From NCBI RefSeq assembly GCF_001522545.3, contig NC_031769.1, positions 15,660,577-15,724,576 on the forward strand: a DNA stretch of 64,000 nucleotides. The letters are read 5' to 3'. Origin of the DNA: Parus major. Lineage: Eukaryota > Chordata > Aves > Passeriformes > Paridae. Both the position numbers and the translations under genes were made by a program. Within the stretch, counting starts at the first letter, position 1. Every line of letters starts with the position of its first letter. The notes below the pieces were generated by a model, which was not told the DNA's origin, did no database searches, and saw only the letters and a list, made by a program, of their open reading frames with translations. This document shows positions 41,201 to 55,614 of the stretch, in pieces.

Positions 41201-42408
41201 TCCCCAACTGCAAATTGTGGTTTGCCTCTTCTTTAGCCACTTAAGCTTTGCCACATACTGCTCAGGATCCAGAACAACAGGAGGCTGTGCTGCATCTTGG
41301 CCATTCTTTAATTCATACAACCTAATTGTGGACTGTCCAGTTTCAGCCATAGACAATGCAGTGGTAAGTTACATTGCACCATTTCTAAAGGAATTAATTT
41401 TGATAGTTACTGTTCTCTCCCTCGCTTAAACAGTGATGTTCCTCAATGATGAGTATCTTGCTGCTTTGGCCACTGAAAGCAGCCAAAAGTCACCTATTTT
41501 CATGAACCTTTTCCTTGAGTGCAATTTTTATTGTAACTTATGCTTTGCTTAGTTATCAGTTCAGTAATACAACTTTCTGTGAAGTATTTCCATGGACAAC
41601 ATTACCATGGCTTTTATTTGTCCTCTTGAGTTGTTTTTGTGTTACCTGCCAGACACCTTTCAGTTGGCAAGTTCCTTTCTCTTTTCCAGTTGTTGTCATT
41701 GGCAAGTTATGTGTCTATATCCTGATTTACACAGAGCACAGGACCCTTCAGTTGCTTGATCTTTTAAACTGCAGTCAATTCTACTTTAAACACAAATATT
41801 TTTCTTCTGAAAGGCTCATCAATGCACATAAGGAAGTGTTGACTTTGGCTTGCATACAATTTGATGTGACCTAATCCTGCCACTTCTGTAGTTCTGCAGT
41901 GTCACAAAATCATCTTCATTAATTTCACATGTTTTCTTCCATCATTTGAGAATCCTGACATGGTGACAAGATAGTACTTGGCCAGTCAAAACTTTGATGC
42001 TTGTTATGTTGACTGTGTATTGGAAAAGGACCATAAGAATGGCATTATACTAATGCTGAACCAAGAAATAAGAGGTCGTAAACCAGCAATTTTCAGTCAA
42101 CTCCCCATTGCACTAGGATCCTGAATTCCTTTAAAGCTGTTCTATTCTTGCTTAGGTGAGAAATGGCCGAGAAGCTTTTGGGGGTCCAGATTGTTCCTTG
42201 CAACTGGTAGTGGTGGTTAAGTTTTTGTCCATCCATGCTGTGTCACACCCCGCTTCTTCAAGAGCTTGGGGAAGGCAAGAAAGCAACGCTCAGCACCTGT
42301 GCTCCAGTGAGTGCATCTGGCAGCAGAGTTTTCCTTCAATGGCTGAGCCTTTAACCATACCTTCTAATATCCAGATTAAATAGCTAGGTATTTGTGTCCT
42401 GCTTCTGG

Positions 42409-42440
<32 letters not shown>
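42409..42440 (+). repeat. A32 homopolymer run
   Basis: An uninterrupted run of 32 A, preceded by TGCTTCTGG and followed by GAGAGAGGC. A pure tract this long suggests a recent retroposed tail or slippage. No parent gene was recognised in the 300 bp upstream, and no target-site duplication was evident. Confidence 0.85.
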
Positions 42441-42443
<3 letters not shown>

Positions 42444-43826
42444 AGAGGCTTTAATAAAAATGGTAATTAAAAAAATACAGATGCTGATAAAATTAAAAAC
42501 ATATGGTATGGAGTTGAAATGATTTAGTGCTGAAAAATGTTGGTTGATTCAGTAGTAGTTAAACTTCCAAATAACTTGTCTTGAACAAGCAAATAGTTAT
42601 AAGTATTTGGCTATGTGTCTTTTTTTAAAAAAGTGAACACAGATCATGTTGCTGGTTCCCTCTACCACTAACTGGTAAAGGCTGCACTATAAAATTAGTG
42701 CAGTAAACCACTCATCTTTCCAGTTGCCGCATTCTCTGCCCCAGTTGACAGCCTTTTGGGGCCTCCTTGGCTCCTCAGCAGAAAGCACCAAGTGCAGTTC
42801 TGTTGCTCTAATGAAAACATAACAACAATGTCTGGGAAGCCATAGAATGATGCAATAACCGTACAGCTCTGCTTCCTTTAATGTGAAGCTTGCATATTTG
42901 CCTGGCTCCAGAGTTTTACTCCTGCCAGTATTGTACTGTAAAGAGACTTGGCAGAACACGTTCAAAGGCTGTTCGTGGTTTTTCACTCAGCATTAAACCT
43001 TCCAATGACGGAAGGGTGGGGGAACACATATTGGGACAAACAGACACTCAAAAAGTCAAAAAGAAAGAGGAGAAGGAGGCTGGTGGTAGATGGTCAGCAG
43101 TTATGTAAACCTTGGTTATGGGGCTGGGGTTGATTAGGGCTGAGCTGAGACCCACTGGAGGACAACATCATGTATTAAACCAGTGGTCTTCTCTGCCCAC
43201 TTTCCAGGGGGTGATCAGCCCAAAAGAAAAACAGCTCCTAATCTTCAGAAAGAAATCGGTATTGCTTCATTCTCACAACCAGTCGTGCTGTCCTAGATAA
43301 CTATTCAGTCACCACGGGTGCAGTAGTCAGAGGCTCTAGGATTGCCCTTTTTGTCCCGTGTTTGATCAGTATCAGGAAAATCTCTCTGACCATGGCTGCC
43401 AGTCTTGCTCTGCAGACTTTCATTGAACTCATTTATGGCTGACTCTTTTTTTTAACAGCACCATTTGGAAAGCAGACTATCTAGTCCTTACCCCTGCATG
43501 AGGTTAGGCAGGAAAATATTCAAAGTGAAGCTAGAGCAACTCTTGGAGAGAACTATTCCACACACACTTGCAGATGAGGGGCAAAATATGTCCAGAAACA
43601 GAGGTTATGGTCAGATTGATGCCTCCTTCCAACCCGTTCCACAACTGTCTGTGGTGGGGTGTCATGTAAAAGGAAAAATATTTGGAAAAGCGGACATCTG
43701 TGGGCCAGCCTTGGTATACTTCCCAGAATGTAATGACTAGGTGAATGTTTTTCAGCACAGCAACTAAGGAATATAGGTGACTGCCAAGCGCTGGATCTGA
43801 TGTGGCGTGAAGAGGTACAAAACAAA

Positions 43827-43958
43827 GAAGAGTGATTTGTCTGAAGAAAGTGAGGTTTAATTATTTCCAAACTTGGCATTAAAGAAATGCACTACAAAAG
43901 AAAGGAATGATTTGTCTGAAGAAACTGAGACCAAATTATTTCCAAACTCGGCATTAAA
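43827..43958 (+). repeat. 75-bp tandem duplication
   Basis: Two adjacent copies, 43827-43883 plus spacer and 43901-43958. They share TGATTTGTCTGAAGAAA (or AAC), then GAG, then ATTATTTCCAAACT(T/C)GGC and ATTAAA. The TGATTTGT words start at 43833 and 43908, a period of 75 bp. Copies differ by a few substitutions, so the event is old or the copies are diverging neutrally. Confidence 0.88.
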
Positions 43959-46900
43959 AAAAACAACCCAAACCAGAACTCTTTCCAGTCCCCTCAAGTT
44001 GCTTTTCAGATTTTTGCATATCTTTAAGACACTTCCATTGTGTGTACACTCTCCTTTCACCAGTCTTGGGCTCTACAAGTATGGTTGTAGACTCCCTGCT
44101 GTGGACATTTCTACATCAGCAGTTACTGAGATCTGTGTTATGACTTTAGTTCCACTGGCAATTACTGATATCTAATTACTGCTTTATCTGTTCTGAACTT
44201 TGTAGGAATGTGTAATAGAAACCACTTCAACTTTTGCTAGAACTGCATTTGAGTCATGTGTCTCCTGTCCTACAAGACTGCCACATCCACACCCACCATC
44301 CCAAAAGAGCTGAAATATATTTCAGCTTTAAGAGGAAAATACTGTGTACTCTACCATGTACATTCTTGCTGTGGGAGATGAGAAATCCAGGCTCAGCTGT
44401 CCCACAGCACCCTCAGAAACTGCAAGACTCAGAGCCTCCATCAGAGAGAGCAGACATGAGAGAGGCCCCCTGTGGCCTTGGAACAGCTATTCCATATCAT
44501 CAACAACCATCACAACTAGGCAAAAACACAACTGTGATGCTGGCGTCTCACTAAGTACTGGCCAAAATGCTGAACTCCACAAACAGTTTTAGGGATGTGA
44601 AGCATCTTTTTGCGATCTCAAGTTTAAGTCCTGAGAGGATGAGATCCAGCACAGGGCTTCTCCATGGGGTTTCCCAGAACCAGCAGTCTCAATGGAGGTG
44701 TTAGCACCCTGCAGCATTGGGCAGGGGGCTGATGGGCAGCCTGGGCTCAGGGCTTCCACCGTGCATCTGGCAGGGTGTGCACTGGATGCAGAGGCATATA
44801 TTTTCATAGCAAATCTAAGTGGCGTTTAGAAAAGCTGACCCAGCCAAAGAAAACCTTGGAAAACCCAGCAGAATGAATCAATAAAACTGTCTAAGAATTT
44901 AATCCAATGAGAAAGTTAGTAATTGTCAGAAATCCATGAGATTTACAATGCTAAATTAAACAGGCCAATGAAGTAACAGGATTGTGTTTCTGTAATCAAC
45001 TAGTAGCAATTTTACACAGTTGTTAGAATGTGGAGGGAATTCAGTTACAAAATGTGGCTGCCACCTGCAGGTACCCCTTTAAGGTTTCATTCAAGAAAGT
45101 CTGTGGAAAAATAGGTGAAATCTCACTTTGCTGAGACAGGTAACGTTTTGCCTCTGCCAGTAGCAAGTGTGATTTGGGTAGGTATGTCTTGAATAACTGC
45201 AAATGAAATGATGGAAAACAGCTGAGTGAGAGCCAAAGGGAGGCTCCACGCTCCCCCTGGAGAGCTCCTGTTGGCTGAGGATGTGCTGCAAACCCAGCCT
45301 GCTGTGGCAAGAGCACTGCCCTGGGCAGCCCTGGGTGATAAGTAACTGCATAAAAATTCCAGACATGGACTGTAGGATATCACTCCTGCCCAAGGAAAGT
45401 CTGAGGGGAGGGATGGAGGAGTCACTTTCAGTGATTCCCACTTGTTGATCTGATGTGAAGACACCCAGTGTGCTCCAATCCTGGGAGCAGTGGGGCTGCA
45501 CGACTGCACTCATGCTCTCTGCCTCTCAGCTGGCTCTTTGCTGCAGGGCCCAGGTGAGAGCAGCTGCATCTTCAGCTGCAGAGGAGGTGCTGGTCAGTCA
45601 CATCACTGTATGGAAGAAAGAGAGGTTTTATTAAGGAAGGACTTTAGCAAGAAGCAAGGAAAGATGATTTTTTTCTTAGCCTGATAAACACAGATTTAGG
45701 ATCCTGCACAACGGAATAGCAACCCAGGCTGTCAGGATCCAAAGCCAGCCTCTCTTTTGGGAAATCATCCTGGCTGACAAGAGACATGAATCAACGCTGC
45801 ATCTACTTGGAAAAGGGATATGTGGCCTATACTACTTCATACTGCTCCCTTTTCCATAAATACACAAAAGCACATGGCTCTCTGCTATGAGAAGAGAGCT
45901 TCAGAAAGTTTTAAAGAATTTTTTTTCTAGTGGGGATCCCTTCTTGATCTGTGAGCCAAATGCCCTGTCTGTTACAACATTAACTGAATTTTATGGGGAT
46001 GCATCTAAGCAGGGCTTTTCTCCAGCTTGTCCAGACCCCGCTGCAGTGAGACCTTGAGTTTGACAGCCCTGACAAGCTGCTGAGAAGCAAAAGGACTTGA
46101 AGAATGAATTTGTGCACAGGCTATCCTGCCTCCAGCTCAGACTGTTTCCTTCTGTCTCAGTCTGATAACTGTACAGTCTCCCAAAACCTTCTCAGATGGC
46201 TGCTGTCTGGCAGATCCCAACAGAAGCAGGGTGAAAGAAGGCTCACAAAAGGTTTGGTATCTCTCCGAGCAGTCTCAGTCTCTGGTAGATTAGCAATGCA
46301 AACAAACGAAAGCGTCTTGGAACTAGCCAGGGACTTTTGGCAATCCCATGTGTTTGTGACTGCTACCTTCATTGGAGACAATTGACATGACTGTGTCCTT
46401 TCCAGGCATTTCGAGCATTTCTGTATTATCAGCTGCCTGGCCAGGGCTGCAGAGTCCATCCAAGGGAGGACTGAGGTATGAGGACTGCTTGAAGCAGCTC
46501 CATGAGTAAAAGCCTTGAAAAGCTGGTTCTTTTGTGTAAGAAATCATATTCCTTGGACGGTTTGTAAATGTTAATTACAAACTATGTAGTGCTGCTGCCA
46601 GACAGAATTACCTTAACTGGGACTTTATGGCTCAATCCATGGAGAGTCTCCCACACAAACACAGGCACAAATCAAAGTGCCTTTTTTTTGAGAGACAGAG
46701 CTCCAAGTGGGCCCAGGCATCCCAGTTGCAGCCTTTTACAGTGACTGTGACAGCATGGAAAAATATCTCAAAATTGAGTTCTCTGAACTACAGGAGGCCC
46801 AGTGGGCATCCTCCTCAAAGGCTTCTTCAATAAAACCAGTAGTGTGTCACTTGTGCACTGTAGAAGGCCACCTGTTCCTTCCCAGATATCTGCATCCCAA

Positions 46901-48374
46901 CCCATGGAGGCAGATACTACAGGTCACAGAAGGAGAAACAAATCTTGAGAAGGAAATAAATTTTCAATTCAAATACTATGTAGCCAGGTGGTTTTGTCCT
47001 ATTATTATCCCTAGAAAGGTGAACAGCAAAATCCTCTTCTAGGATTTGGCTGCTCCTGAAGTGCCCTCTTGATTTGAGATTTTAGGATTCATAATCCCAG
47101 GGATGCAAATTCTGTACTATATTCTGTAAATGGCCTGACAGCTCTTGGCTTGCCAGGCAGGTGTTTTCACGCTCCGATTCACCCATCTGCAGTAAGACAC
47201 TAACATCTCAGCTGTCCTTGGGATGAGTATCAGCAAAAAAACTAGAAGTATCCTCTCTATTATAGCAGTGACTTGACCCTCTCCAGCCAGGACCTGACAG
47301 GGTGACAGCTCTCCTAAGGACACCAAGTGTTTCAGCCAACCACCTGGTGGCATGTGGTGAAGCCAAGTTTGCAGATAGTGAACAGATCAGTTCAGGAGAT
47401 CTGGGCTTTCACTACTGCCCTGAGTAGTCCAAAATTCTGTTCACTTTCCCTCTGGTTAGAGACTAATTCATGGGCAAGGTGCTCAGCTCCTCAGCAGTGG
47501 CAGCATTGTCCCTGCAATGCTGCATGGAAAAGCTGCTCACCACATCCCTGCAATCCTTTCCTTACTGAATTGGTGAAGAGAAAATACAGGCAAGTAAGGG
47601 ATGCAGTGGTCTATTGAAACAGGCTGGGATATGCCTGCTGGAGAAGGTGAAGTCCAAAGGGCTTAGCTGACCTCTTCTGTGCCCGGGAAGCACCATGCTC
47701 AGACACCTGGAAAACCTTGCTCTGCAGAGAGATTTATAACCTCACCTGATGCCACCACGACTCCAGAGCAGGGGGAGAACCCCTCTCCAGGAGAGCACAA
47801 CCTGCCATGTGGCAGAGCAAGTTGAGCCCATCCCTCTGAAAGGGCAGGAGCACCTCAGGGCAGCGCTCCAAGTACTGCCCAGGCACTGCCAGGATGGGGC
47901 AGGCACAGCACCAGGATCTGCCCCATCCCTGCCACGGCTGTCAGCCCAGAGCACATCCCACACTGCAGGAGCCCACAGGAGGAGGCTACAGCTCTGCTTT
48001 GTGCTTGCACTTACTCCCAGTGTTTACCCTGGCAGCTGAAGCAGTTAACTTTATACCATTTCACTGCTTTGTGGAAAGACTGTGAGGTGACCAGCACCTG
48101 AGTCTGCTGACAGCTTTGAAGGAAACAATTATGCAAGACTGAAACCGAATCTGTCCTTATTCCTGGGACACATCCCTGCTATGGCACTTGCAGTCTTTCC
48201 TTGGGCATCCTAGGGCACCTTCTGTCCCATCCTGCACTTACTGCAGACTTAATATTACACCAATGGAATCCTTGCAAAGTCAATGGGATAGCCAGTGGGA
48301 TAGCCAACATTTATGTGTACAATCAAATGTGCAATTTGGGTCTGAGCACCTTGTCATATCCTTGGCCTGTGTTT

Positions 48375-48399
48375 AAAAAGAAAAAGAAAAAGAAAAAAG
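48375..48399 (+). repeat. (AAAAAG)n simple repeat
   Basis: Four purine-only AAAAAG units. Simple sequence, no function proposed. Confidence 0.85.
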
Positions 48400-51300
48400 C
48401 ATGAAAACCCACAAATCACATTTAAGCAAGCAGAATGATTTATTAAGAAAAAACACTGACAGAATTTTGAAGTACTGAAAGGGTTGAAATAGTCTGAATA
48501 GAATGAAAATTGACACAAATTTTTACCACAATACAAAAGGAACTTGAACTATTCTAATAAGAGTTTGCTTTAATGTTCGTGCATGTCTTCACATCCTGCT
48601 TTTGGCAATGGCCAGAAATGAACTACTGAAATACTGTGAGAAAAGCTGTTCTTGTGTTGTTTCTGGCCCTGTTGTAATGCATGAAATCAGGACATCTCAT
48701 GAGAGAGACTGATATTCAAGATTTTCAGTCTATTTTTCAGATAAAAAAGTCTGGATATATATCTAAATTTCTGGGTTTAGTCATGGCTAGATCTCAAAGC
48801 AACAAGTAAATTATCTGTGAGGTCACAAGCCAAATAGTTACAATTCAGAGGAAAGTATAATAGTTATATTCAAGTAACTTGGAGGAAAAAACCTGTGAAG
48901 CCAATATTCACTTGCCAAGCTAAGGTGGATGTCTCCTCATTCTCAAAATAACCCTTAATGCCATCGGGGAATTTCTGAAGTTTATTCAAAGGGTGGACGG
49001 GGGTTATGATTAAATCTAAAATGCTTGGAGACACAGCAACTGTCATAGGCATGGTTCTGTGCATGTGTGTGGCTCTAATCTGTCTAAAAATCGTTTATGA
49101 TAAACACCTTGGGGATCCAAAGAAATGAGGACTCTATGAACTATATGTTTTCTGGTGCCCCTGCCAACTCTGAATAAATACACTGTGTGTGTAGCCAAGG
49201 TCTTGGAGAATTATTTCCTGAAAGCTACTTACTTTAGAACCAGAAGGAATTAATGAAGATGTGCCAGCTATTTCCTTTGCTGGCTTGCATGCCTCAGCCT
49301 CACCAATAATAAATAGTAACAGTGTGTACATGAGCTATGCTGCTGCACTTCATGTTTTGCACGCTGCAGAATCCATCTATTCTGTACACAAGAAGGAAAG
49401 CACAGACAGAGTGCGAGTTTGTTGCCTCTCCTCAGGTATCCACATTTGAGGCTTGCAGTAGCTATCAAAGCCAAATTGCATCTTGAGTCTCTGGGTTTAG
49501 CCTCTGCTAAAATAGCATTTAGGTATTTTATAGCTATTTACAGAGGTTTAACCTCAGTTCTGCTAAAAAAGAGATAATATCAGCACTGGTTAAACAGATT
49601 AACATGATTGGCCTGACTTTTTGATCTGCTTGAACAAACATATTTATTGTTATTGGACTACTTTCAGAAAACTTCTAAATCATTAGAGATTTATAAATTA
49701 TCAATTATGTAAGAACTAGAGCAGCTAGGGAGATGTTTTTGTATGACTGCAAGAATGTGAAAGAAGATTTTCAAACTCAGGCCAAAAACATGAGTTGCAA
49801 GCCATCTTTAGAAGAATCTTCCCGCAACCTTATTTTATCTTTAGATTTTCTCAGGCTTCCTTTGCGGGAAACCAACTCCTCGCTATGTGACTCCCAAGCA
49901 GAGCCAGAGAGAGCAGGATCCTGTGTCCCAGAGGAAGCTCTCCCCAGGCAGCTCCGGGTTCCTGACTCCACACAGTCTTTAGAGAAACTGGCACTAACTT
50001 CGGGGTTTTCCTTCAAGACACAAAATCCCCTCAATCACATCCGTGTTGCCAAGGCAACGCACTCCAGCTCTCCTGTCCTTTCCAGGACCCGACATCTACC
50101 AGAGGAGCTTCTAGACAGAAAATCATCGAAACCCTGACTCAACTGCACGAGGTTTAATGCTGTGCAAGCAGCCAAGAGGCTGAGGATAATTCAGAGGTTT
50201 ATGCAATAACTGGAGGACCATCAAACTGAAGCATGTTATGACTACTTCTCCCTGTTTAAAATCCTAAAAGTCAGCCTGAATCTTGCATCCTCTCTGTCTT
50301 GTGTCCGGAAAACGCCTCCGATTTGGGGTTGAAAGTGAATACGCTCTGGGCTGACGTGTTGGGAGCTGCTACCCCGTGCAGAGCTCTGTCAGTACAAAGG
50401 AAAGAGGAAACGTTTCTACTGGTATTATTAACATGTCAGTAGCAGTGATAGATTCCAACTGAGATCAAGCCCTCTTGTATTAGCAGTGTGCCAAAAGCAG
50501 AGTAGGAAGCAGAGAAAGGGGAGGAAGCGTTATTATTCCTGTGTTACAGCTGCAGAAGAGAAGCATGGGGATTGTGAAATCCTCGAGGTCACACAAAAGC
50601 ACGTGCAGCTCAAGCACAGAAGGGAGTCAGACCCTCAGAGCTGCCCCCTCCATCCCCTCAGCCCACACATTTCTCCCTGCCTTGCTGGGCTGGTTGACAC
50701 GTTTGGATATTTGGGGACACTCAGGAGTTGGGGCTGGTGGAGTAAGTCCCTGGGGACGGCTCCCAGGCAGACACCACATCAATCACAGTGTCCTTGCACA
50801 TTACTGCACTACCTTTGCTCTCACACACATGCACATCCCCTTCTCTTCCTGCCCAAAAAAGATAAGCTAGAGCAAAAATCCAACATGGTTTGAACCATTC
50901 TGCAGATAATTTCAAGTTATGGATACACCTCTATAGCTATAATACTGAAAAATATTGGTGGCAAAATTACCTGACTTTATGCTCTCCAGTGGAGTTAAAT
51001 GCGAGAACAGGCATAAAAAGTAGGGAATTCAATAACACAGCAATAACACAATATGGTGTGTTTATTTTTGCTCAGGTGGCTGAAGAAAAGTTAGATATAT
51101 AATTATTGTTATCAACTCTCAGCATTTATGCTTAACTTTTCAGAGCATTGATTTCTGCAATGTGACCTGCACCATTAATGTCAAATCCAAACAAATTCAC
51201 ATTCATTTTCCAAATGTAGAACAGACATCACACATCTGAGATACTACATCAAATGGAACTGAGTCACTCCCTGGCCAGTACAGACACCAAAGATGTGTTT

Positions 51301-52499
51301 TTGCTCTGAGAATATTAAGTACGGAATTTAAAGCTCAGTTAAATAAATAAAATGTATAAAACATAACAAAATTACTAATTTTGATTATATTGATACATTA
51401 CACGTAATTAAGAACATCATTCTTTTTGGGGAAATTTGAACTGCTGCTGTTTTTTTTACAGAAAAAAATAGCTTGTGTATGTGCTTAAGGCTTGAGTGTC
51501 TGGCTTTGTATTCCTTGGGGTTAAAGCAAAAAGCTCTGTCTGAGGGGTGATGGTACAGACTGGAGCAACCCACACAGCTTGGCTCCACAGAGGGCACAGA
51601 GCTGAAGAAACCAGGCAGGCTACAAGTGCCATGAGTGGAGTCCCCAGTGGGGCACACACAGACCCCACCTGGATCCTAAGCACAAAATGAATAACAGCTC
51701 ACACACATAAATGAAGCTAAATAACTGAGAGGCCTGATCTCGAGACAATAATTCTGTCCCAAGTCAAACTGCAGAGCTTCTCCTCCTGACCACGTTTCCT
51801 CCTAATTAACACTGCAATAGACACCATTTCCATTCCCAGGGAAACCATCTGGCCCCTCTCTGGAGCCCTTTTGCCCTCGTGGCTGGTCACAGAGCCCCAG
51901 CTGAGCCTGCGCTCTGGGATAACACATCTCCTGCAAACACCATGGCCCTCCTCCTCCTCCCCGTGCCCACTGCACACAGCAGCTGATGCACAGGAGAGGC
52001 CTTATGGAAGGAGTTTTGTTTTACATGGCCCAAGGGGATGGAAACCTAAAAAAATGCAATAAAAAATGGAGGTGGAGCAGAGAAGTGAGAAAACATAAAG
52101 ACCTTGAGCACAAGTTGGGAGATTGTTTTTCTGACTCTTTGGGGATGTTTTCAGATGAAAGTAGAAATAACTGAGATCCTTGTTTGGGGACTTCTTTTTT
52201 TGTTTTGTTTATTAATTCTTAAGACAAAGCACATACATAGAACAGAAGTTGGTCTTCCACCCTTCTAGATAAAGCAACAGCTATATGTTGGGGGCTTCCA
52301 GGTCTGCAGTTTGTCTGGGGCTTTTTGCTGCCACTAGCCCCAGTCTTAGGGGTGTTATCAGGGAGGCCACCCATAGGACCCTGTGCTTCCTAAAAGAAGC
52401 AGGGGCCAACTGCACCTTCAGAAGAGGCACCTGCCCCCTCCTTATGTTTGCAAGATCAACTGCCTGACTTCAGAATGGTCTCAGACCCACCACACCTGA

Positions 52500-53500
52500 T
52501 AACCATGACTAAAGCCACGCTCACAGCTTCATGGTTGATCTCTTCCTGCAGCTGAAGCATCCTGGCCACTTTTTCTTGCAATATTATATGCTGTAGTACA
52601 AGTCCACTTTACAAACCAGCCCACGCCCGCAGCCTACTTTTTTCCAAACACAAATAGCATGTAAAGTTGTGGAACGCAAGAACTGGACCTTTACACAAGG
52701 TCATCTCCTGCATTTGTACAGGGCTTAATTTTGGCTTTCTCATCAGGTGATGTCTGGTTCACCTTTCTGCAGCATTCAGCAGCTTGCAGACAGCAGACCA
52801 GCTCTCTTGGTGGACACCCTTCCCGGCTGTACCCAGTAAGGAAATACCTGAGCTGTGCCGAGTGCTACACTGGAGCTACAGTCCATAACTTCATCTCAGT
52901 CCAGTCTTACTTTATTTGGAATTGAAACCAGGGCTAGATCAATGGCCACATCAGCCAGATTTCAGAACACCCTCTTGACAACATTCTCATTTCACCTTTG
53001 TGCTGTTGTTGCCCTCCTTGCTCACAGAGGTCCCACAGTCTTTGGCCCTGCAGTTTGACAATATTATCTGCTGCAGCACCAGCACTAAAGCTGCTTTAGG
53101 GATGGTCACAGATGACATTGATGTGTTTCCTTCCTGCATACATCATTCCAACACACCTTTGTACCAGTTCGTCCAAGCCTAAAATCCCTAAGGAAAGGAA
53201 ATAGGCACACATTGTCTTTCAAATGCTCCTTCAGCCTTGTTGAGAAACTTTCCAAAACTCATTTCTCCACAAGTATTTGCATGCAAAAATCAGATGGCAA
53301 TTTCAGAACCTATCTTTGCTTTCTAATGGCCCAACTTAATTGTCTTCCCTCTCAGATGTTGTATGCCCACTCTGATGACCTCGCTGATCCCAAGGACCAT
53401 CCTTGCTCTAAGACAGTGACTGTTCTAGGCATTGGTCCAGAACAGTCTTCAAAAGAGGCAGCTCTTCCTTGCTTAGGATGATATTTAACTAAACTCTGCA
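52500..53500. other. GC-richer unclassified block
   Basis: About 1 kb of moderately GC-rich sequence with overlapping short + frames (52731-52925, 53000-53182, 53212-53481), none with recognisable protein sequence or shared splice structure. It reads like decayed transposon or an unannotated non-coding transcript, but I could match neither. Confidence 0.25.
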
Positions 53501-55606
53501 TTACAAGATTTAACTTCATCCCTACGGTATCTTATTCCAGTGATCTGGGAGCTACCAGACTAAGCACAAAATGCCTGTTCTAAAGCTACTCTGCCATCTC
53601 TGGTTCCTTGCAGAAGCAGACCAAACTACTTTTATCCAGCATAGTTATGCCAGTTCATCCTTGTCTTCATGTGCCTCAGGACTTGGCTCAGCAGTGATCC
53701 AGCTGCTGTGAGGGATGGCAACAGGTCTCTGCAGCTGCTTTACCTGCAAGTGTGGCTATTTTGTCGTTTGGATAACACCCCATTTGGCATAATCCTAAAC
53801 AATTTCTCACCTACAGCTTCAGGCAGCTTCAACATACATGGTCATAGTTATTCAGCCACCCAACCTGCCCACAGATAATGCCAGGGACATGAGGAAATTC
53901 TTTGAATTTCAAACACATATGTTTACTGCGAAGGATTCTGCAGTTGGAGGGAGGAACAGTGAGAACGCGACACCAGTGAAGTGTTTGCTGATAGCATATA
54001 AAAAGTAACCAGAACAATGGACAAAAGCAACATTTTGCTGGAAGTGGACACCAAAAACAACGATTGTATTTAGGAGCATAGATGGAACCCAGCTGAACTG
54101 TTTTTGGATTTTCCCCTGCTCAGAAAGGGGAAGCAGGCAGAGCAGTGCTCACAGCCAGCCCCAATGGTGCTATCTGAGCTCTGTGGCATGGCTGCCCACC
54201 CCAGGCAGCAGGGCTGGGGCCGCAGCCTCTCCAAGGGCTGCAGTGGGGCTGGCACTGAGGAGCTCCATCACTTGCAGCCTCAGGAGCAAATTCTCCTCTC
54301 AGCTTGACAGTACAGTTGATTTTTTCCTGGCTCCTCCAGTGATACACATTAGGACCCAAAGCACCACTTTTAGGCTCTTTCTGCGTGATATCCCTTGGAA
54401 ATGTGCCTTGATGCCCCTTTTTGGCAGGCCACCCTGGCCTACCAGCTGTCTGGAGCTGGCACACAAACATGGGCCAACAGAGGGGTGTTGCAAAGAATGG
54501 CAAGGAGTTTTTTGCAGCTCCAGCCTGGCAGGTGCCTGAAGTCCTGCTGTGCTCCGGGCTCCTGTCCCACTGTGGGATGCAGGAGAGCCACAGTGCTCCA
54601 TCAGCCGGTGCTACATCCTCTGGGAGCCGGCTGCAGGCTGCGGTATGCGGCCAGCAACTATTGACTTCTTTTTCCGTGCATGGAGGGGTAAGTAACCTTA
54701 ATTAAAAACATGAAGCCCACAGTTTGTATCACATTCATGATGTTAAACAAGCTCTGGAAATAGAAACACTGTTTTCATTTAAGCTTTCCAACTGTGATCT
54801 ATGTAATAAAATATGGAGGGGGCGGGCGTGTGTGAGATTTACATGTGATGATTTGGGAGATCTCACTGCTTTAGAGGCTTGTGAGGCGCCGCAGTGCCAA
54901 CTGCTCCTGCCACTGCCTCACCACGTTTGGCAACGTCTGCCCCACACACACTTTTGTTTTTTTCCAGAACTGCTTTCCAAATGGTGATTTCTGCCCTCAG
55001 CTCTTGTTGCTGTGACTTATTCTGGGTGTGGGTGTGGGATCTGCCAGGCCCTCAGCAACCTGCTGTCCTGGCTGCCCATGCCCTGCCCAGCTCAGGACAG
55101 GCAGGCAGGTGAGCAGCGCACATTTCCACCACTCCTGGGGACCACACACGTCCTCGATGACAGCTACATACCCTGCAAGTCCAGTGATCCTCCAAGCCCG
55201 TGCCCAAACAGCACCATCGTCAACAGACACAGGGAAGGAATATTTTTGCCTTCACAGATCCTCCTGAGCCACTACACAGGGAACAAGCATCCATTCCACC
55301 ATGGTGGACAGGCAGAGGGAAGGCTTTTCCAAGGGCACTTGCTCAGTACCCTGCCAGTGAATGGATTGCCCCTTCTCCAGAGGCTGCCTCAGCCTGCAGG
55401 GCTCACAGAAACATAGCATACCCTATCTGCACCTCCCTCAGGCTTTGGGGACCAGAACCTGTGCCTGCCCTAGCAGAGGGGGTCACTCCTGCCGTGCTAG
55501 AGGGGTTTGGAGGGGGGAGTGGGAGAGACTGCAAACGACTGAGATCACTTTCCCATGGGAGCTTGGTTTTGGTCAAACCTGTCACTTTCTAAGACTCCTT
55601 TTGCAG

Positions 55607-55614
55607 TGACGTAA
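55607..55614 (+). promoter_or_regulatory. CRE-like site TGACGTAA
   Basis: One mismatch from the consensus cAMP-response element, about 2.2 kb upstream of the MKX start codon. A single site of this kind can occur by chance; it is noted because two perfect sites lie about 0.5 kb downstream. Confidence 0.35.

Noticed and set aside
41515..41874. A 119-residue hydrophobic + frame
   Set aside because: Membrane-like composition comes from T-rich sequence. No family match and no neighbouring exon or signal.
45091..45513. A 140-residue minus-strand frame in the intergenic region
   Set aside because: Overlapped by another minus frame of similar length, no family resemblance, no splice or polyadenylation signals in support.
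47338..47355. A possible CTCF site (minus strand CCACCAGGTGG)
   Set aside because: Core partly matches, but the following GGGCGC part is missing.
49733..50137. A 134-residue + frame near 50 kb
   Set aside because: No recognised domain and an overlapping minus frame; probably chance in GC-richer DNA.
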